NCBI GenBank assembly: GCA_022616415.1
Contig: JAKEEU010000109.1
Coordinates: 61,689-125,688, forward strand
Source: Candidatus Zhuqueibacterota bacterium
GTDB lineage: Bacteria > Zhuqueibacterota > Zhuqueibacteria > Zhuqueibacterales > Zhuqueibacteraceae
Length of the DNA: 64,000 bases
Direction: 5' to 3'
The translations under genes and the position numbers were made by a program. This document shows positions 1-8,508 of this stretch, piece by piece. The stretch's first letter is position 1. Each line of letters begins with the position of its first letter. The notes beneath the pieces are model-generated. The model saw only the letters and a program-made list of their open reading frames with translations. It was not told where the DNA came from and did no database searches.

Positions 1-1
1 C

Positions 2-151
2 TATATCGCCAGCCATCTTCTCAAGCGTTTGCAATCATTCAATCGCCAGGACTGGCGGAGTTGGGGATGGACACGAGCCAAGGCAAGGCGCTTGATCCAG
101 GAACAAGACGGTTACTTGCATGAGGCAGTCAGTCAGTACTTGTCTCAGTGA
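2..151 (+). CDS. C-terminal end of an unidentified protein (partial)
   Basis: An open frame enters from the left edge and ends at TGA 149-151, giving about 49 residues that close with EAVSQYLSQ. The composition (basic, Trp-rich, then acidic helix-like) reads like real protein, and the next gene starts about 70 bases later on the same strand. The family cannot be recognised from so short a tail. Another frame is also open here, so the assignment is tentative. Confidence 0.3.
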   Translation, partial: YIASHLLKRLQSFNRQDWRSWGWTRAKARRLIQEQDGYLHEAVSQYLSQ

Positions 152-218
152 GACCGCCAACAAAATGATTCCAGGTCGGGTGGCGAAAGTGAAAAATCAA
201 CTGAAGCCGGGAAGTGAA

Positions 219-1490
219 ATGAACAGAGACTTATCCGAAAGCCATGAAGATGCGATCTTGCGAGTCCATTTTTTGCAAAAATGGTTTTCGCGACGATGGG
301 CCAAGCGACTTGCATTCGTCGCCGGTTTGATCATGGGCCTGCTCATCGTCACATGGAGAGTGGTCATTCACCTTACCGAACGAGCCACGCCTTTTTCCGG
401 CACGCCTTTGCCGACATGTGGTGCCATGAAAGATGAACGGTATACCCAAGCCGTTGCGAAAGCGCGCGACCACATCCAGGCCATGATGCAGGAGCGTCAA
501 ATTCCCGGCCTCGCCGTGGCCGTTGCGATTGATGGTAAGATCGTTTGGTCGGAGGGGTTTGGATACGCTGATCGTGACAAGCAAATCCCAGCCTGTCCGC
601 AAACACAACTCCGCATCGCCAGCGTCTCCAAATTGCTCACCGCCGCGGCTATGGCGCAACTGTACGAGCAAGGCCGTCTCGATCTCGACGACCCCATTCA
701 GAAATATGTGCCGAGCTTTCCTGATAAAGGGCATCCGATTACCGCCCGACAACTCGCCAGCCATCGCAGCGGCATTCGCAGCTATCGTGATGATCATGAG
801 GCGCTCAACACAAAGCATTACAACAACGTCGTCGAGAGTCTCGAAAAATTCAAAGACGATTCTCTCATGTTCGTGCCGGATACGGATTTTGAATACTCCG
901 GTTACGGTTATGTTCTGCTCAGCGCCGCTATCGAAGGCGCATCGGGAGAAGATTTTCTCTCCTACATGCGCCGGCACATTTTTGAACCTTTGCAAATGCG
1001 CGACACCATCGAAGACCGCGCCAACGAACGCGTACCCCATCAAAGCAGTTTTTATGATCATGTTACTCCCTATTCGATGGCTGGCAAGGTCATTCCCTCA
1101 CCTTTCATCGATTTCAGTTGCAAATGGGCGGCCGGCGGCTTTCTTTCCACCGCCGAAGACTTGGTTCGATTTGGCTCAGCGCATCTCCTGCCGCTGCATG
1201 AAGGTTTTCTAAAGTCTGAAACGCTGCAACTCATGTTTACGCCGCGCTCGGGAATGGATGGAATCGCCGGCTATGGCTTGGGCTGGATGACGGCGCGCGA
1301 TCTGCACCTGAGACGCGTTCATTTCCACTTTGGGGCCGGCTCCGGCGGCACTGCGGTATTGGCAATCTACCCGAAGCAGCGGATGGCTTTTGCCATGTTG
1401 GCTAACCTCGGCCACGCCAAGTTTCCCTTTTCACATCTCATGGGAGTGATCAATCCTTTCTTAGCTGCAAGCACCGTGAATAATTCTTAA
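219..1490 (+). CDS. Membrane-anchored serine beta-lactamase-family hydrolase (class C/PBP-like)
   Basis: This is a penicillin-recognising serine hydrolase of the beta-lactamase/D-alanyl-D-alanine carboxypeptidase type (Pfam Beta-lactamase, PF00144). The SxxK nucleophile motif SVSK lies at residues 135-138, the Tyr motif is YSGYG, and the third motif region is HFGAGSGG near the C-terminus. A hydrophobic anchor at about residues 31-51 places the domain outside the cytoplasmic membrane. I chose ATG 219, preceded by GGAAG, over an in-frame ATG at 120, because the extra residues do not look like coding sequence and would overlap the upstream gene. Length (423 aa) fits the family. The natural substrate could be a peptide, ester or cell-wall fragment; true beta-lactam hydrolysis cannot be inferred. 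Confidence 0.85.
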   Translation: MNRDLSESHEDAILRVHFLQKWFSRRWAKRLAFVAGLIMGLLIVTWRVVIHLTERATPFSGTPLPTCGAMKDERYTQAVAKARDHIQAMMQERQIPGLAVAVAIDGKIVWSEGFGYADRDKQIPACPQTQLRIASVSKLLTAAAMAQLYEQGRLDLDDPIQKYVPSFPDKGHPITARQLASHRSGIRSYRDDHEALNTKHYNNVVESLEKFKDDSLMFVPDTDFEYSGYGYVLLSAAIEGASGEDFLSYMRRHIFEPLQMRDTIEDRANERVPHQSSFYDHVTPYSMAGKVIPSPFIDFSCKWAAGGFLSTAEDLVRFGSAHLLPLHEGFLKSETLQLMFTPRSGMDGIAGYGLGWMTARDLHLRRVHFHFGAGSGGTAVLAIYPKQRMAFAMLANLGHAKFPFSHLMGVINPFLAASTVNNS

Positions 1491-1575
1491 CAACAGAGTG
1501 GAAGTTCAAAATGCGGACGGAAATGAGCAAGATTTTGATCAAACGCAATGAAAAAAATCGGGGAAAGCGCCCGTC

Positions 1576-2052
1576 ATGAAAATTAAGATGATTTTGCCCG
1601 CTTTGACCGAAGCCAAGAGTCCATATTGGCGGCCGATCAAATACTCGCTCTTTCCGCCGTTAGGTTTGGCGACATTGGCAGCCTATCTGGATGAAAACGA
1701 CGAGGTCATATTACAGGACGAGCACGTGGAAACGCTTGATCTGAATGACGCGCCCGACTTGGTCGTGATTCAAGTTTACATCACTTCTGCTCATCGCGCT
1801 TATGAATTGGCGGATCATTATCGACATGAAGGCGCATACGTGGCGCTTGGCGGATTGCATGTAACTTCCCTGCCGCACGAAGCCGCCCAACACGCGGATA
1901 CGATTTTTCTCGGCCCCGGCGAGGATACGTGGCCGAGCTTTTTATCCGACTTCCACGCCGGGCATCCGAAAAAAATTTACCAGTCACAAATTCGCACGCT
2001 TGCCGGCTTGCCACGCGTGCGCCGCGATTTGAATTCCTGTGGGATTGGGTGA
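1576..2052 (+). pseudogene. Truncated B12-binding/radical-SAM protein
   Basis: The first ~150 residues match the cobalamin-binding N-terminal domain of B12-dependent radical-SAM enzymes: the start MKIKMILPAL, then FPPLGLATLAAYL, GGLHVTSLPHEAAQHAD and GPGEDTWP. Coding stops at TGA 2050-2052, just after the linker LAGLPRVRRDL, exactly where the radical-SAM CxxxCxxC domain should begin. No Cys cluster is present in any frame downstream. The next ~100 bases, in another frame, can be read as an unrelated tail (GVTGVGGGFGMFWPLSN) ending at TGA 2157-2159, which suggests a deletion joined two different genes. The product, if made, would lack catalytic capacity. Confidence 0.75.
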
Positions 2053-2275
2053 TTCGTACAAAACGAATCGCTTCGGCGTTACCGGTGTTGGAGGCGGTTT
2101 TGGCATGTTTTGGCCGTTATCTAACGTCAAAAGCAGATCGGCAGCGCTTCGACAGTTGTGAACTTCCAAGACCAACTAACACCACTGTTTCGTCAACAAA
2201 CACAACAATTATAAATGTGGAAGTAAGTCACGTTTTAAATCATCTTGCCGAACTTTAAGAATTATAGCTGAGAAC

Positions 2276-3034
2276 ATGAGCGCAAAGAAACGTTGGATCA
2301 TGGTTGTTCTATTCGCCGCCGCCATGGCGTGGGTGGAATCGGCAGTCGTGGTTTATCTACGCACATTGGTTGATCGCCTCGAGCCATATCAGGTCAATCC
2401 TTTGCCTATCGCGCCGAGATTGGGTGAGGCTGAGATCGTTCGCGAGTTGGCGACATTGATCATGTTGTTCGCCGTCGGCTGGCTGGCCGGCAATACGAAG
2501 CGAGCGCGGTTGGGATATTCGCTGATCGCTTTCGGCGTGTGGGATATTTTTTATTACGTCTTTTTGAAGATCATCGTCGGCTGGCCGCAGTCGATCCTTG
2601 ATTGGGATATTTTATTTCTCCTGCCGCTGCCGTGGTGGGGGCCGGTCATCGCGCCGGTGACGATCGCGGCGATGATGATTATTTTTGGAACGCTGGCCAC
2701 GCAATTCGACCAATCCATTTGGCCGAGCCGGCGCGCGTGGTTTTTCAATTGGAGCGGCGGCGCGTTGGCGTTGCTCGTTTTTATGTCCGATGCGATTCAC
2801 GCCGTCGATGGCGGCATCGAAGCGATCCGCAATGTACTGCCGGTGTGGTTCAACTGGCCGGTGTTCATTATTGCGCTGGTGTTGATGGCCGTGCCGATTA
2901 TCGATATGATTCGGCAGATTTGGAAAGCACGAAAAAGGGGTTCCGCCGTTTCAGTTGCCGCCGGCGAAATGCATTTCGGCCTCCAAACCTTTTTGTGGCT
3001 TCTTCTGTACAAAATCGTCTCGCGCGATACCTGA
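2276..3034 (+). CDS. Six-TM integral membrane protein of unknown function
   Basis: A 252-aa protein with an N-terminal membrane segment (residues ~7-25), followed by segments near 62-75, 83-100, 112-140, 155-172 and 190-212, separated by short charged loops such as NTKRARLG. The Trp-rich stretch WPQSILDWD lies between helices three and four. I do not recognise the family. ATG 2276 follows the remnant region by only a few bases and has no strong Shine-Dalgarno sequence. The next small membrane gene starts 27 bases downstream on the same strand, so the two are probably co-transcribed. Confidence 0.75.
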   Translation: MSAKKRWIMVVLFAAAMAWVESAVVVYLRTLVDRLEPYQVNPLPIAPRLGEAEIVRELATLIMLFAVGWLAGNTKRARLGYSLIAFGVWDIFYYVFLKIIVGWPQSILDWDILFLLPLPWWGPVIAPVTIAAMMIIFGTLATQFDQSIWPSRRAWFFNWSGGALALLVFMSDAIHAVDGGIEAIRNVLPVWFNWPVFIIALVLMAVPIIDMIRQIWKARKRGSAVSVAAGEMHFGLQTFLWLLLYKIVSRDT

Positions 3035-3061
3035 AATCAAAACAGCTTTCGAGGACTCCGC

Positions 3062-3412
3062 ATGATCATGCGTATCATCCTGCTCTTCTTTTTAGTCTGT
3101 GGCATCACCGGTCTCGGCGCTGTTCTCGGTTCGATGCTCGGAAACGCCTTCAGTCAAACAGCATTGTTTGTTGGCGCTATGATTGGCGGGATGCTGGGCG
3201 TCGCTCTGGCTGGACGCTTGGCGCGACGCTTCAAGCTGATTGCGTCCCAAAACTACGCATTCACCGTGATCGGAGGAATATTGGGATTTTTCCTCGCGGC
3301 GTTCATTGCCGTCAACAATCTGCACACGCCTGTTACACCAATCTTGAGCACGTCGTTGGTTGGCTTAGGTGCCATCGTGGGAAATTTTTTGAAGAAAGAC
3401 CATTCAGCTTAA
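3062..3412 (+). CDS. Small four-TM glycine-rich membrane protein
   Basis: A 116-aa hydrophobic protein with about four membrane segments and glycine-zipper-like spacing (GITGLGAVLGSMLG; GAMIGGMLGVALAG), ending in a short basic/acidic tail KKDHSA. A GAGGACT motif just upstream may serve as ribosome binding site. A second in-frame ATG at 3068 could be the true start. No family is recognised. It lies 27 bases after another membrane protein and is convergent with the class A beta-lactamase-like gene. Confidence 0.7.
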   Translation: MIMRIILLFFLVCGITGLGAVLGSMLGNAFSQTALFVGAMIGGMLGVALAGRLARRFKLIASQNYAFTVIGGILGFFLAAFIAVNNLHTPVTPILSTSLVGLGAIVGNFLKKDHSA

Positions 3413-3456
3413 ATAACAGGAACCCACTCGTCTGCTCGCAGACGGAACCGCCTGTG

Positions 3457-4368
3457 CTACCTGATCAGCGCCGGATCGACGTACGTCCCGTACCGCGTTG
3501 CATTCCCCAGCCGCCAAAAATAATCGAACAGCGTGCGAGAGATTTCTTTCATCGCCGCATCAGCTTCATTTCCCATCCCATAGTTTTCCATTACTACGAC
3601 AATATAAGGTCGTTCCTTCAAATCGACGATCGCCCACTCGGTGGAAACGCCGGCAATCCCTCCCGGCTTGAACGCGACGGAAATATTGGCTGGCAATCCG
3701 GAATTGATGCAGCCGGATTTCGGCTTCTTCAAAATCGCCAAAATCTCATCACACACCTGCCGATTTACAAACGCGCCGCGATAAAGAAGCTCCATAATTC
3801 GCGTGGCTTCCGCCGGCGTTGAAAGATTCTCCTCTCCCCTGCCGGAAGCTGCCGTGTTTATCATCTTGCGCTGCAAACGAGTTTGCATCAGGCCGAGTGA
3901 CGACAAAGTCTTATTGACATTTTCCATTCCCACCAAATCGATGAGCATGTTGGTCGCTGTGTTGTCGCTCAGCACGATCATCAAGATGCCGAGATCGCGA
4001 AGGCTCAGTTGCGACGTGTGGTCTCCCAGCTCCTGCAAAACCCCGCTGCCGCCGACTTTGTTCGCTTTATCCACCCAACGCAAATCGGCCAGTTTAAGTT
4101 TGCCTTCGCTTGCCTGCTTGTAAACTTCCATTAAAATCGGAATTTTTATCGCGCTGCCTTGCGGGAAAAGCAGATGTTCGTTGATCGCGAAGTGCTCGCC
4201 GCTGATAAGATCAAGCACCGAAATGCCCATCGTACCACGGACATTGCCGGCAATTTCTCGCAGCTTCGTTTCTGTTTTATTATGCACCACTTTCCAATTT
4301 TCCGGCTGCGCCGAAAGGGGAAAAGCAAATAATGAATAAATCGCGATGAAAGCAATTCGTTTCAGCAT
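3457..4368 (-). CDS. Class A beta-lactamase-like serine hydrolase (secreted)
   Basis: A 303-aa protein of the class A beta-lactamase fold (Beta-lactamase2, PF13354). It has a signal peptide (MLKRIAFIAIYSLFAFPLSA), SxxK at residues 72-75 (SAIK), SDN at 134-136, a GEEN segment in the omega-loop region and KPG in place of the usual KTG. The KPG variant and the poor omega-loop match make strong penicillinase activity doubtful. I start it at ATG 4368, since AAAGGTGAG sits seven bases upstream; an in-frame GTG at 4380 lies inside that ribosome binding site. It is divergent from the lipid kinase gene, with a short shared promoter region. Confidence 0.85.
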   Translation of the reverse strand: MLKRIAFIAIYSLFAFPLSAQPENWKVVHNKTETKLREIAGNVRGTMGISVLDLISGEHFAINEHLLFPQGSAIKIPILMEVYKQASEGKLKLADLRWVDKANKVGGSGVLQELGDHTSQLSLRDLGILMIVLSDNTATNMLIDLVGMENVNKTLSSLGLMQTRLQRKMINTAASGRGEENLSTPAEATRIMELLYRGAFVNRQVCDEILAILKKPKSGCINSGLPANISVAFKPGGIAGVSTEWAIVDLKERPYIVVVMENYGMGNEADAAMKEISRTLFDYFWRLGNATRYGTYVDPALIR

Positions 4369-4441
4369 AACGATACTCACCTTTCCTCGGTTAATTTAAA
4401 ATTGCCTTGCAGTGGAACAAAAAAACCGCATATTTTCTTTT

Positions 4442-5350
4442 ATGCAAACGCCTCATCGTCTTGTCTTCTTCGCCAATCCCGGCGCGCGAGAAGGGCGCGT
4501 CATCTCTCGGCTGCACGCCGTTTTAAAAAAGATACCGGCGCTCGCTGAGCAATCGGAGACCGTGTGCGTGCGATCTGGTGACGAAATCAGATCTGCCCTG
4601 CGCCAAATACGAGACGATGCCATCTCGGTTGCCGTTGGCGGAGATGGGACCATCAATATGCTCGTGCGCGCGCTGCGTGAAGAAAACATGAGGGCGCGCC
4701 CTGTGGGAGTTTTGCCGTTCGGCACCGGCAATGCCTTTGCACATGCGATCGGGGTTGGCAAAATCCCACGCGCCTTGGCCGCGCTGGCCTCGCGCGAAGT
4801 TCGCTCGCTCGATCTCATGATCACGACGCATCCGGAGGCGCCGATTGCACTCGTATCTATCAGCGCCGGCTTTGAATCAAAATTTTTGTGGCACTATGCC
4901 AACTGGCGCAAGTGGACACCACTTGGCGGAGGACTAATGAGCTTTGTCCGCACGTCTGCCAGCACTTGCAAAAGTATTATGCTGACATGCGACGACACGC
5001 CATTCGTCACTGCCGATGAACGCATTTACAACGCCGGACTTTATAATATGCCCTGCTACGCTTTCGGCAGGACGGTATTTCCCAATGCCGATCCGGCAGA
5101 CGGCTTGGCGTACGCACTGGCTTGCTCTTCGACTTGGATATATTGGAAAACACTTCTTCAAGGCTATCGCGAAAATCAACCTGCGACAGCATCGTCCCCG
5201 CGAACGCAAAGCTGGCACAACGCCTATATTGAAACAAATCATCCTTTGCAGGTTGATGGAGAAGTCGTCACGGGTGGCGCTTTTCATGTGCATATCGAAT
5301 CCAAAGCTCTGCATGTGCTCGTTGCGCCAAAGCAGCGAGAAATCGCATAA
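4442..5350 (+). CDS. Diacylglycerol kinase-family lipid kinase
   Basis: Member of the DAGK catalytic family (PF00781), which phosphorylates lipid hydroxyls with ATP (diacylglycerol, sphingoid bases or related lipids). Visible motifs are the N-terminal strand RLVFFANPGAREG, the nucleotide loop GGDGTIN (residues 66-72) and LPFGTGNAFA (91-100). The C-terminal half has the second lobe with LQVDGE near the end. Length (303 aa) is usual. ATG 4442 is preferred because it places the first strand at the N-terminus as in relatives; a GTG at 4412 is possible. CdsA, another phospholipid enzyme, lies just downstream on the opposite strand. Substrate specificity cannot be told. Confidence 0.88.
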   Translation: MQTPHRLVFFANPGAREGRVISRLHAVLKKIPALAEQSETVCVRSGDEIRSALRQIRDDAISVAVGGDGTINMLVRALREENMRARPVGVLPFGTGNAFAHAIGVGKIPRALAALASREVRSLDLMITTHPEAPIALVSISAGFESKFLWHYANWRKWTPLGGGLMSFVRTSASTCKSIMLTCDDTPFVTADERIYNAGLYNMPCYAFGRTVFPNADPADGLAYALACSSTWIYWKTLLQGYRENQPATASSPRTQSWHNAYIETNHPLQVDGEVVTGGAFHVHIESKALHVLVAPKQREIA

Positions 5351-5390
5351 GGCGAGTGCATTAAATGTTCTTTAAGAAAAAGCGTTGGTT

Positions 5391-5480
5391 CCGCCGAAGG
5401 TCGCCGAAGTCACCGAGAATCGCCGAAAAGATTAAAAATTAATTCGGCGACTCTCGGTGTTTCCAGTGGATTTCGGCGGA
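5391..5480. repeat. Imperfect 90-bp palindrome between convergent genes
   Basis: Arms rich in CGCCGAA/TTCGGCG face each other: the left arm begins CCGCCGAAGG, the right arm ends ATTTCGGCGG, and the AT-rich centre is AAAAGATTAAAAATTAA. It lies between the convergent lipid kinase and CdsA genes and could act as a bidirectional terminator or be a REP/MITE-type element. Confidence 0.75.
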
Positions 5481-5530
5481 AGGCTTTTGTTGCAGCATCT
5501 TTAAAAATCATGCAATGCTCCTTACTTGCA

Positions 5531-6370
5531 CTACGTGAGATAGCGATGAAAATAATATAGCCACGGCGCGGCGAAACACAAACCATCCATGATGTCAAGA
5601 ACGCCGCCATGTCCGGGAATGATGCCGCTGCTGTCTTTGACGCCGCCGGAACGTTTGATGAGTGACTCACACAGATCACCCAACTGCGCGAGCACATTCG
5701 CCGGCGCGACGAGCAACAACACGTGACCGAGACTAAGCGTTTTCATCAACATTAATTTCAAGATTAGCACGCCAACGAGTGCTGCAACGAATCCGGCGAT
5801 AGCGCCTTCAACCGTCTTGTTGGGGCTTATTTGCGGCGCGAGTTTGTGCTTGCCGATACTTTTTCCCACCAGATAAGCTGCAATATCACTGCCCCACGTG
5901 ATGATGAGAGCAAGGCCGATCCATAAAACCCCGGCATCGCGACGCAGCAAAGCCAGATGTGCCGGCAGCACGCCACAGTAAAGAAGGGATACAAGGCTTG
6001 ATCCGAGTCGCAATGAGGCCGACTTGACATCTTGACGAACGAACAAATTGGCAACGAACAAAACGATGACTACTCCGGCAAGTGTCGCGATTACGACTTC
6101 GTTGTTTGGTCCTGTCGGCTTAGTGCCAGTCACGTAAATGGCAATGCCGACAGCCAATGCGCCGAGGCTGCTCATGATCTGCACGGATCGATGGCCGGCG
6201 CCGAGAGTAATGGAAGTGTATTCCCAACTTGAGAGTACAATGGTTATGCCGATCAAAATTCCGAACCCGGACGGCGGCAAAAACATAAGCCCGATCACCA
6301 GTGCGGGAATCGCGATGGCGAGTGTTGCGATTCGAGATTTAAGCTCCGACCATGTCTCTAGCCTGTCCAT
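5531..6370 (-). CDS. cdsA: Phosphatidate cytidylyltransferase (CDP-diglyceride synthase)
   Basis: Makes CDP-diacylglycerol from CTP and phosphatidate, the entry point for phosphatidylglycerol and phosphatidylethanolamine synthesis, in the inner membrane. The 279-aa protein has about seven to eight membrane segments. The family signature near the C-terminus is visible as SLIKRSGGVKDSSG followed by IPGHGGVLDIMDG; the canonical DRxD appears as DIMD, so the Arg is replaced. The upstream WGSDIAAYLVGK stretch and the SPNKTVEGAIAG motif are also typical. It is convergent with the lipid kinase and not in an obvious operon. Confidence 0.93.
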   Translation of the reverse strand: MDRLETWSELKSRIATLAIAIPALVIGLMFLPPSGFGILIGITIVLSSWEYTSITLGAGHRSVQIMSSLGALAVGIAIYVTGTKPTGPNNEVVIATLAGVVIVLFVANLFVRQDVKSASLRLGSSLVSLLYCGVLPAHLALLRRDAGVLWIGLALIITWGSDIAAYLVGKSIGKHKLAPQISPNKTVEGAIAGFVAALVGVLILKLMLMKTLSLGHVLLLVAPANVLAQLGDLCESLIKRSGGVKDSSGIIPGHGGVLDIMDGLCFAAPWLYYFHRYLT

Positions 6371-6409
6371 CCATTAAAAGTTCCTTCGGTGCAAAAAAGC
6401 AAATTTTTT

Positions 6410-6473
6410 CCAACTGATTGAAAAACCCAACTGATAAAGAATCTTGCATCTGTTGGGTTTTTCTATCCGTTGG
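6410..6473. repeat. Repeat family B (CCAACTGAT / ATCCGTTGG hairpin)
   Basis: A 64-bp stem-loop whose arms contain AAAAACCCAACTGAT and TGTTGGGTTTTT, ending in ATCCGTTGG. It shares the core with copies at 51378-51435 and 52272-52334 and a half copy at 8397-8437. Here it lies directly upstream of cdsA and downstream of the acyltransferase gene. Confidence 0.8.
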
Positions 6474-6515
6474 AGATATTTTTATCCTGTCTGGTTACGA
6501 CTCTTCCGCGGAGAT

Positions 6516-7607
6516 TTATCGAAAAACGCGCGGAGTTGGTGTTTTCATTCCCGGAAAGATCACGGGCCGCAATGCCTTTAGAAAAAAATGAATGAGCCGT
6601 GACTCGGCGCGCAAATAAAAAAACTGTGGAATGCACTCGCCGCCGAGGCGTTGCTTTAGCCAGTAAGAAGTTTGCCCCAAGTCCAAGCGCTCACACCCGC
6701 GCTGCATGGCCCGCACGATGATTCCATATAAAAGATTGCAATAGGTGTTGTGCTCATCACGTTTGGAATAGTCAATTCCTGTGAGCAGGAAGGTCATGGT
6801 TTTGTCTTGCACGGTGAGGAGCGCAACGTTCAGAATTTCCCTTCCTTTCATCATGGCGAGCAGCTCGAAGTCATTGCTCATATTTTTGTAAAAATTTTCA
6901 AAGAAGGCTTCATTGAGCCTCTCAAGCTTGGTTTTGGCGCGAGACATCACTTCGAGATACAAGCCAGAAAATTGTTTGGGCGTGCAAAGCTTAGGGCTGG
7001 CAAGGATCAGCACCGGTTTCTCGCCATTCGTTCCGGAACTCGTGCCCGTGTGTATGATCGGCTCTGATTGGCCGAGCTTTTTCAAGCTACGGCAAATTTG
7101 CCGGCGATACGAATGCCGCATTGCCGCTAAATAAGATTGAAAATCCGGCCAGCGAATTTTCATGCTGACATACGGAATGCTCCAGGCGCGAAAAAATTTA
7201 TATTCTGCCAGTCTCTCCACCATCGGCAATTCGCCTTCCAAAAACTCTTTCACACACATAAACCGGAGGTTTTCGGCACGGCCGATTTCAAGCATTTCCC
7301 GAACCAAGAGATCGAAGATTTCCTTGCTGCGCGAGAGGTCGGAAATGGCAAGACAGTGCTTGCCAATGGAAATGGGAAGCCCGCAAAAGAGAACTTTAAT
7401 TTTCAAGAAGCCGGGAAAGAAGCGGCGGATGCTGCCGGCGAGCTTCTGCAAAATGCCGGCAACGAATAAGTCGAGAGACACGACAAAAGCCGAAAGCGCC
7501 GCCGCGCCGACAAGCGCTTCACGCTGATAAAAAAGCAAATACCAGAAACGGCTGTTTTCAACTCTGGCATCTTCGATGGCGCGAATGAACCGGTGGGTGT
7601 GAAACAA
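6516..7607 (-). CDS. FemAB/BioF2-like GNAT acyltransferase
   Basis: About 363 residues resembling the BioF2-like/FemAB acyltransferase group (PF13480 type), which transfers acyl or aminoacyl groups in cell-envelope or lipid pathways. The C-terminal GNAT half shows FYKNMSNDFELLAMMKG, FLLTGIDYSK and AMQRGCERLDLGQTSYWLKQ, typical of the family. The start is uncertain. Residues similar to the family N-terminus (DLFHTHRFIRAIEDARVENS) are encoded at the very beginning, but the only start in frame is TTG at 7607; TAA 7632-7634 lies about 25 bases upstream and no ATG intervenes. The gene may use TTG or may have lost a short 5' piece. An overlapping ATG in another frame is not plausible coding. Confidence 0.75.
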   Translation of the reverse strand: MFHTHRFIRAIEDARVENSRFWYLLFYQREALVGAAALSAFVVSLDLFVAGILQKLAGSIRRFFPGFLKIKVLFCGLPISIGKHCLAISDLSRSKEIFDLLVREMLEIGRAENLRFMCVKEFLEGELPMVERLAEYKFFRAWSIPYVSMKIRWPDFQSYLAAMRHSYRRQICRSLKKLGQSEPIIHTGTSSGTNGEKPVLILASPKLCTPKQFSGLYLEVMSRAKTKLERLNEAFFENFYKNMSNDFELLAMMKGREILNVALLTVQDKTMTFLLTGIDYSKRDEHNTYCNLLYGIIVRAMQRGCERLDLGQTSYWLKQRLGGECIPQFFYLRAESRLIHFFLKALRPVIFPGMKTPTPRVFR

Positions 7608-7710
7608 ATCTTGCCCGGCATTGCAGGAGTTTTAAAATCCGTAGGTGATAAAAACTTGCAAAATTTCTATGAGTTTATTTGGATTATATCCCGACACAGT
7701 TGCAGCGAAC

Positions 7711-8190
7711 TCAGTTCAAGTTGGCGCGGAGCCGCATGACGCCCAACGAGGCGACCCTGTAATCGGGACGCAAGGCGAGAGCGCGTTCGTACTCTTCGAG
7801 GGCCAGCGGCCATAGGCCTTTCATTTCGTAGATGATGGCGAGATTGGCGTGCGGAAACTCCGGGTTGTCGTAGCGCAATACCTCCATCGCGCGCTTAAGG
7901 TGCGGTATCGCTTCATCGAGTTTGCCCATTTGCATCAGGTACGCGCCGATGTCGTTGTGGGGGTTGCCAAACTCGGGGTCGATGGAGATGGCGCGGTGGC
8001 ACTCGGCAATCGCCTCTTCCAGCTTGCCCTGCATGCTGTACGTCCAGCCGAGAAAAGTGTGGGCCTCGGCGGTCGGCTCCACTTCGAGAGATTTTTTGTA
8101 GTACGCGACGGCTTGCTCCAAGCGGCCCTGCATCTGAAACTCATAGGCCATGTTGAAAAAACGCATCGCTTCGTCTCTAAGAACGCCCAT
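7711..8190 (-). CDS. TPR-repeat protein
   Basis: A soluble 159-aa protein built of about four tetratricopeptide repeats; the clearest units are GRLEQAVAYYKKSLEVEP, GKLEEAIAECHRAISIDP, GKLDEAIPHLKRAMEVL and GLWPLALEEYERALALRP. There is no signal peptide or other domain, so it is probably a cytoplasmic scaffold. I start at ATG 8190; a GTG two codons upstream (8196) would add only MC. Confidence 0.8.
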   Translation of the reverse strand: MGVLRDEAMRFFNMAYEFQMQGRLEQAVAYYKKSLEVEPTAEAHTFLGWTYSMQGKLEEAIAECHRAISIDPEFGNPHNDIGAYLMQMGKLDEAIPHLKRAMEVLRYDNPEFPHANLAIIYEMKGLWPLALEEYERALALRPDYRVASLGVMRLRANLN

Positions 8191-8396
8191 ACACACAGAA
8201 GGTGGTTGCAGAGTTTGCTACTTTAAATGGTTACACACGGATCAAAAACGCACACGGAGCAAGGGGCAAATTGCAAAAGGCAAACCTTTTTTGCCATTCG
8301 GTGTGCGTGAATTTTTATTCAAACTAAGACACTCTTTCATTCTTCAACTTCACAACGCGGATAAGCCGCAACTACAAACATTTAAAACCGCTTTCT

Positions 8397-8437
8397 CCAA
8401 CGGATGAAAAAACGACCAACAGATAAAAACAACTGAT
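8397..8437. repeat. Half copy of repeat family B
   Basis: CCAACGGATGAAAAAACGAC followed by CCAACAGATAAAAACAACTG repeats the family B core twice in the same orientation without the return arm. It abuts repeat family A at 8439. Confidence 0.6.
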
Positions 8438-8438
8438 C

Positions 8439-8508
8439 GCAAAATGATTAGGGCAAAATTATTGATTCGTAAACCCATGGTAAATTATCTTGCCACAATT
8501 ATTTTGCC
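8439..8508. repeat. Repeat family A palindrome overlapping the 3' end of the aldo/keto reductase gene
   Basis: Left arm GCAAAATGATTAGGGCAAAA and right arm TTGCCACAATTATTTTGCC enclose a ~20-bp loop. The right arm is read by the reductase gene as its last codons, GKIIVAR, and its stop. Other copies: 20460-20520, 28647-28695 and 56992-57030. Confidence 0.8.

Noticed and set aside
231..1061. 276-aa minus-strand frame
   Set aside because: Shadow of the serine hydrolase gene on the plus strand.
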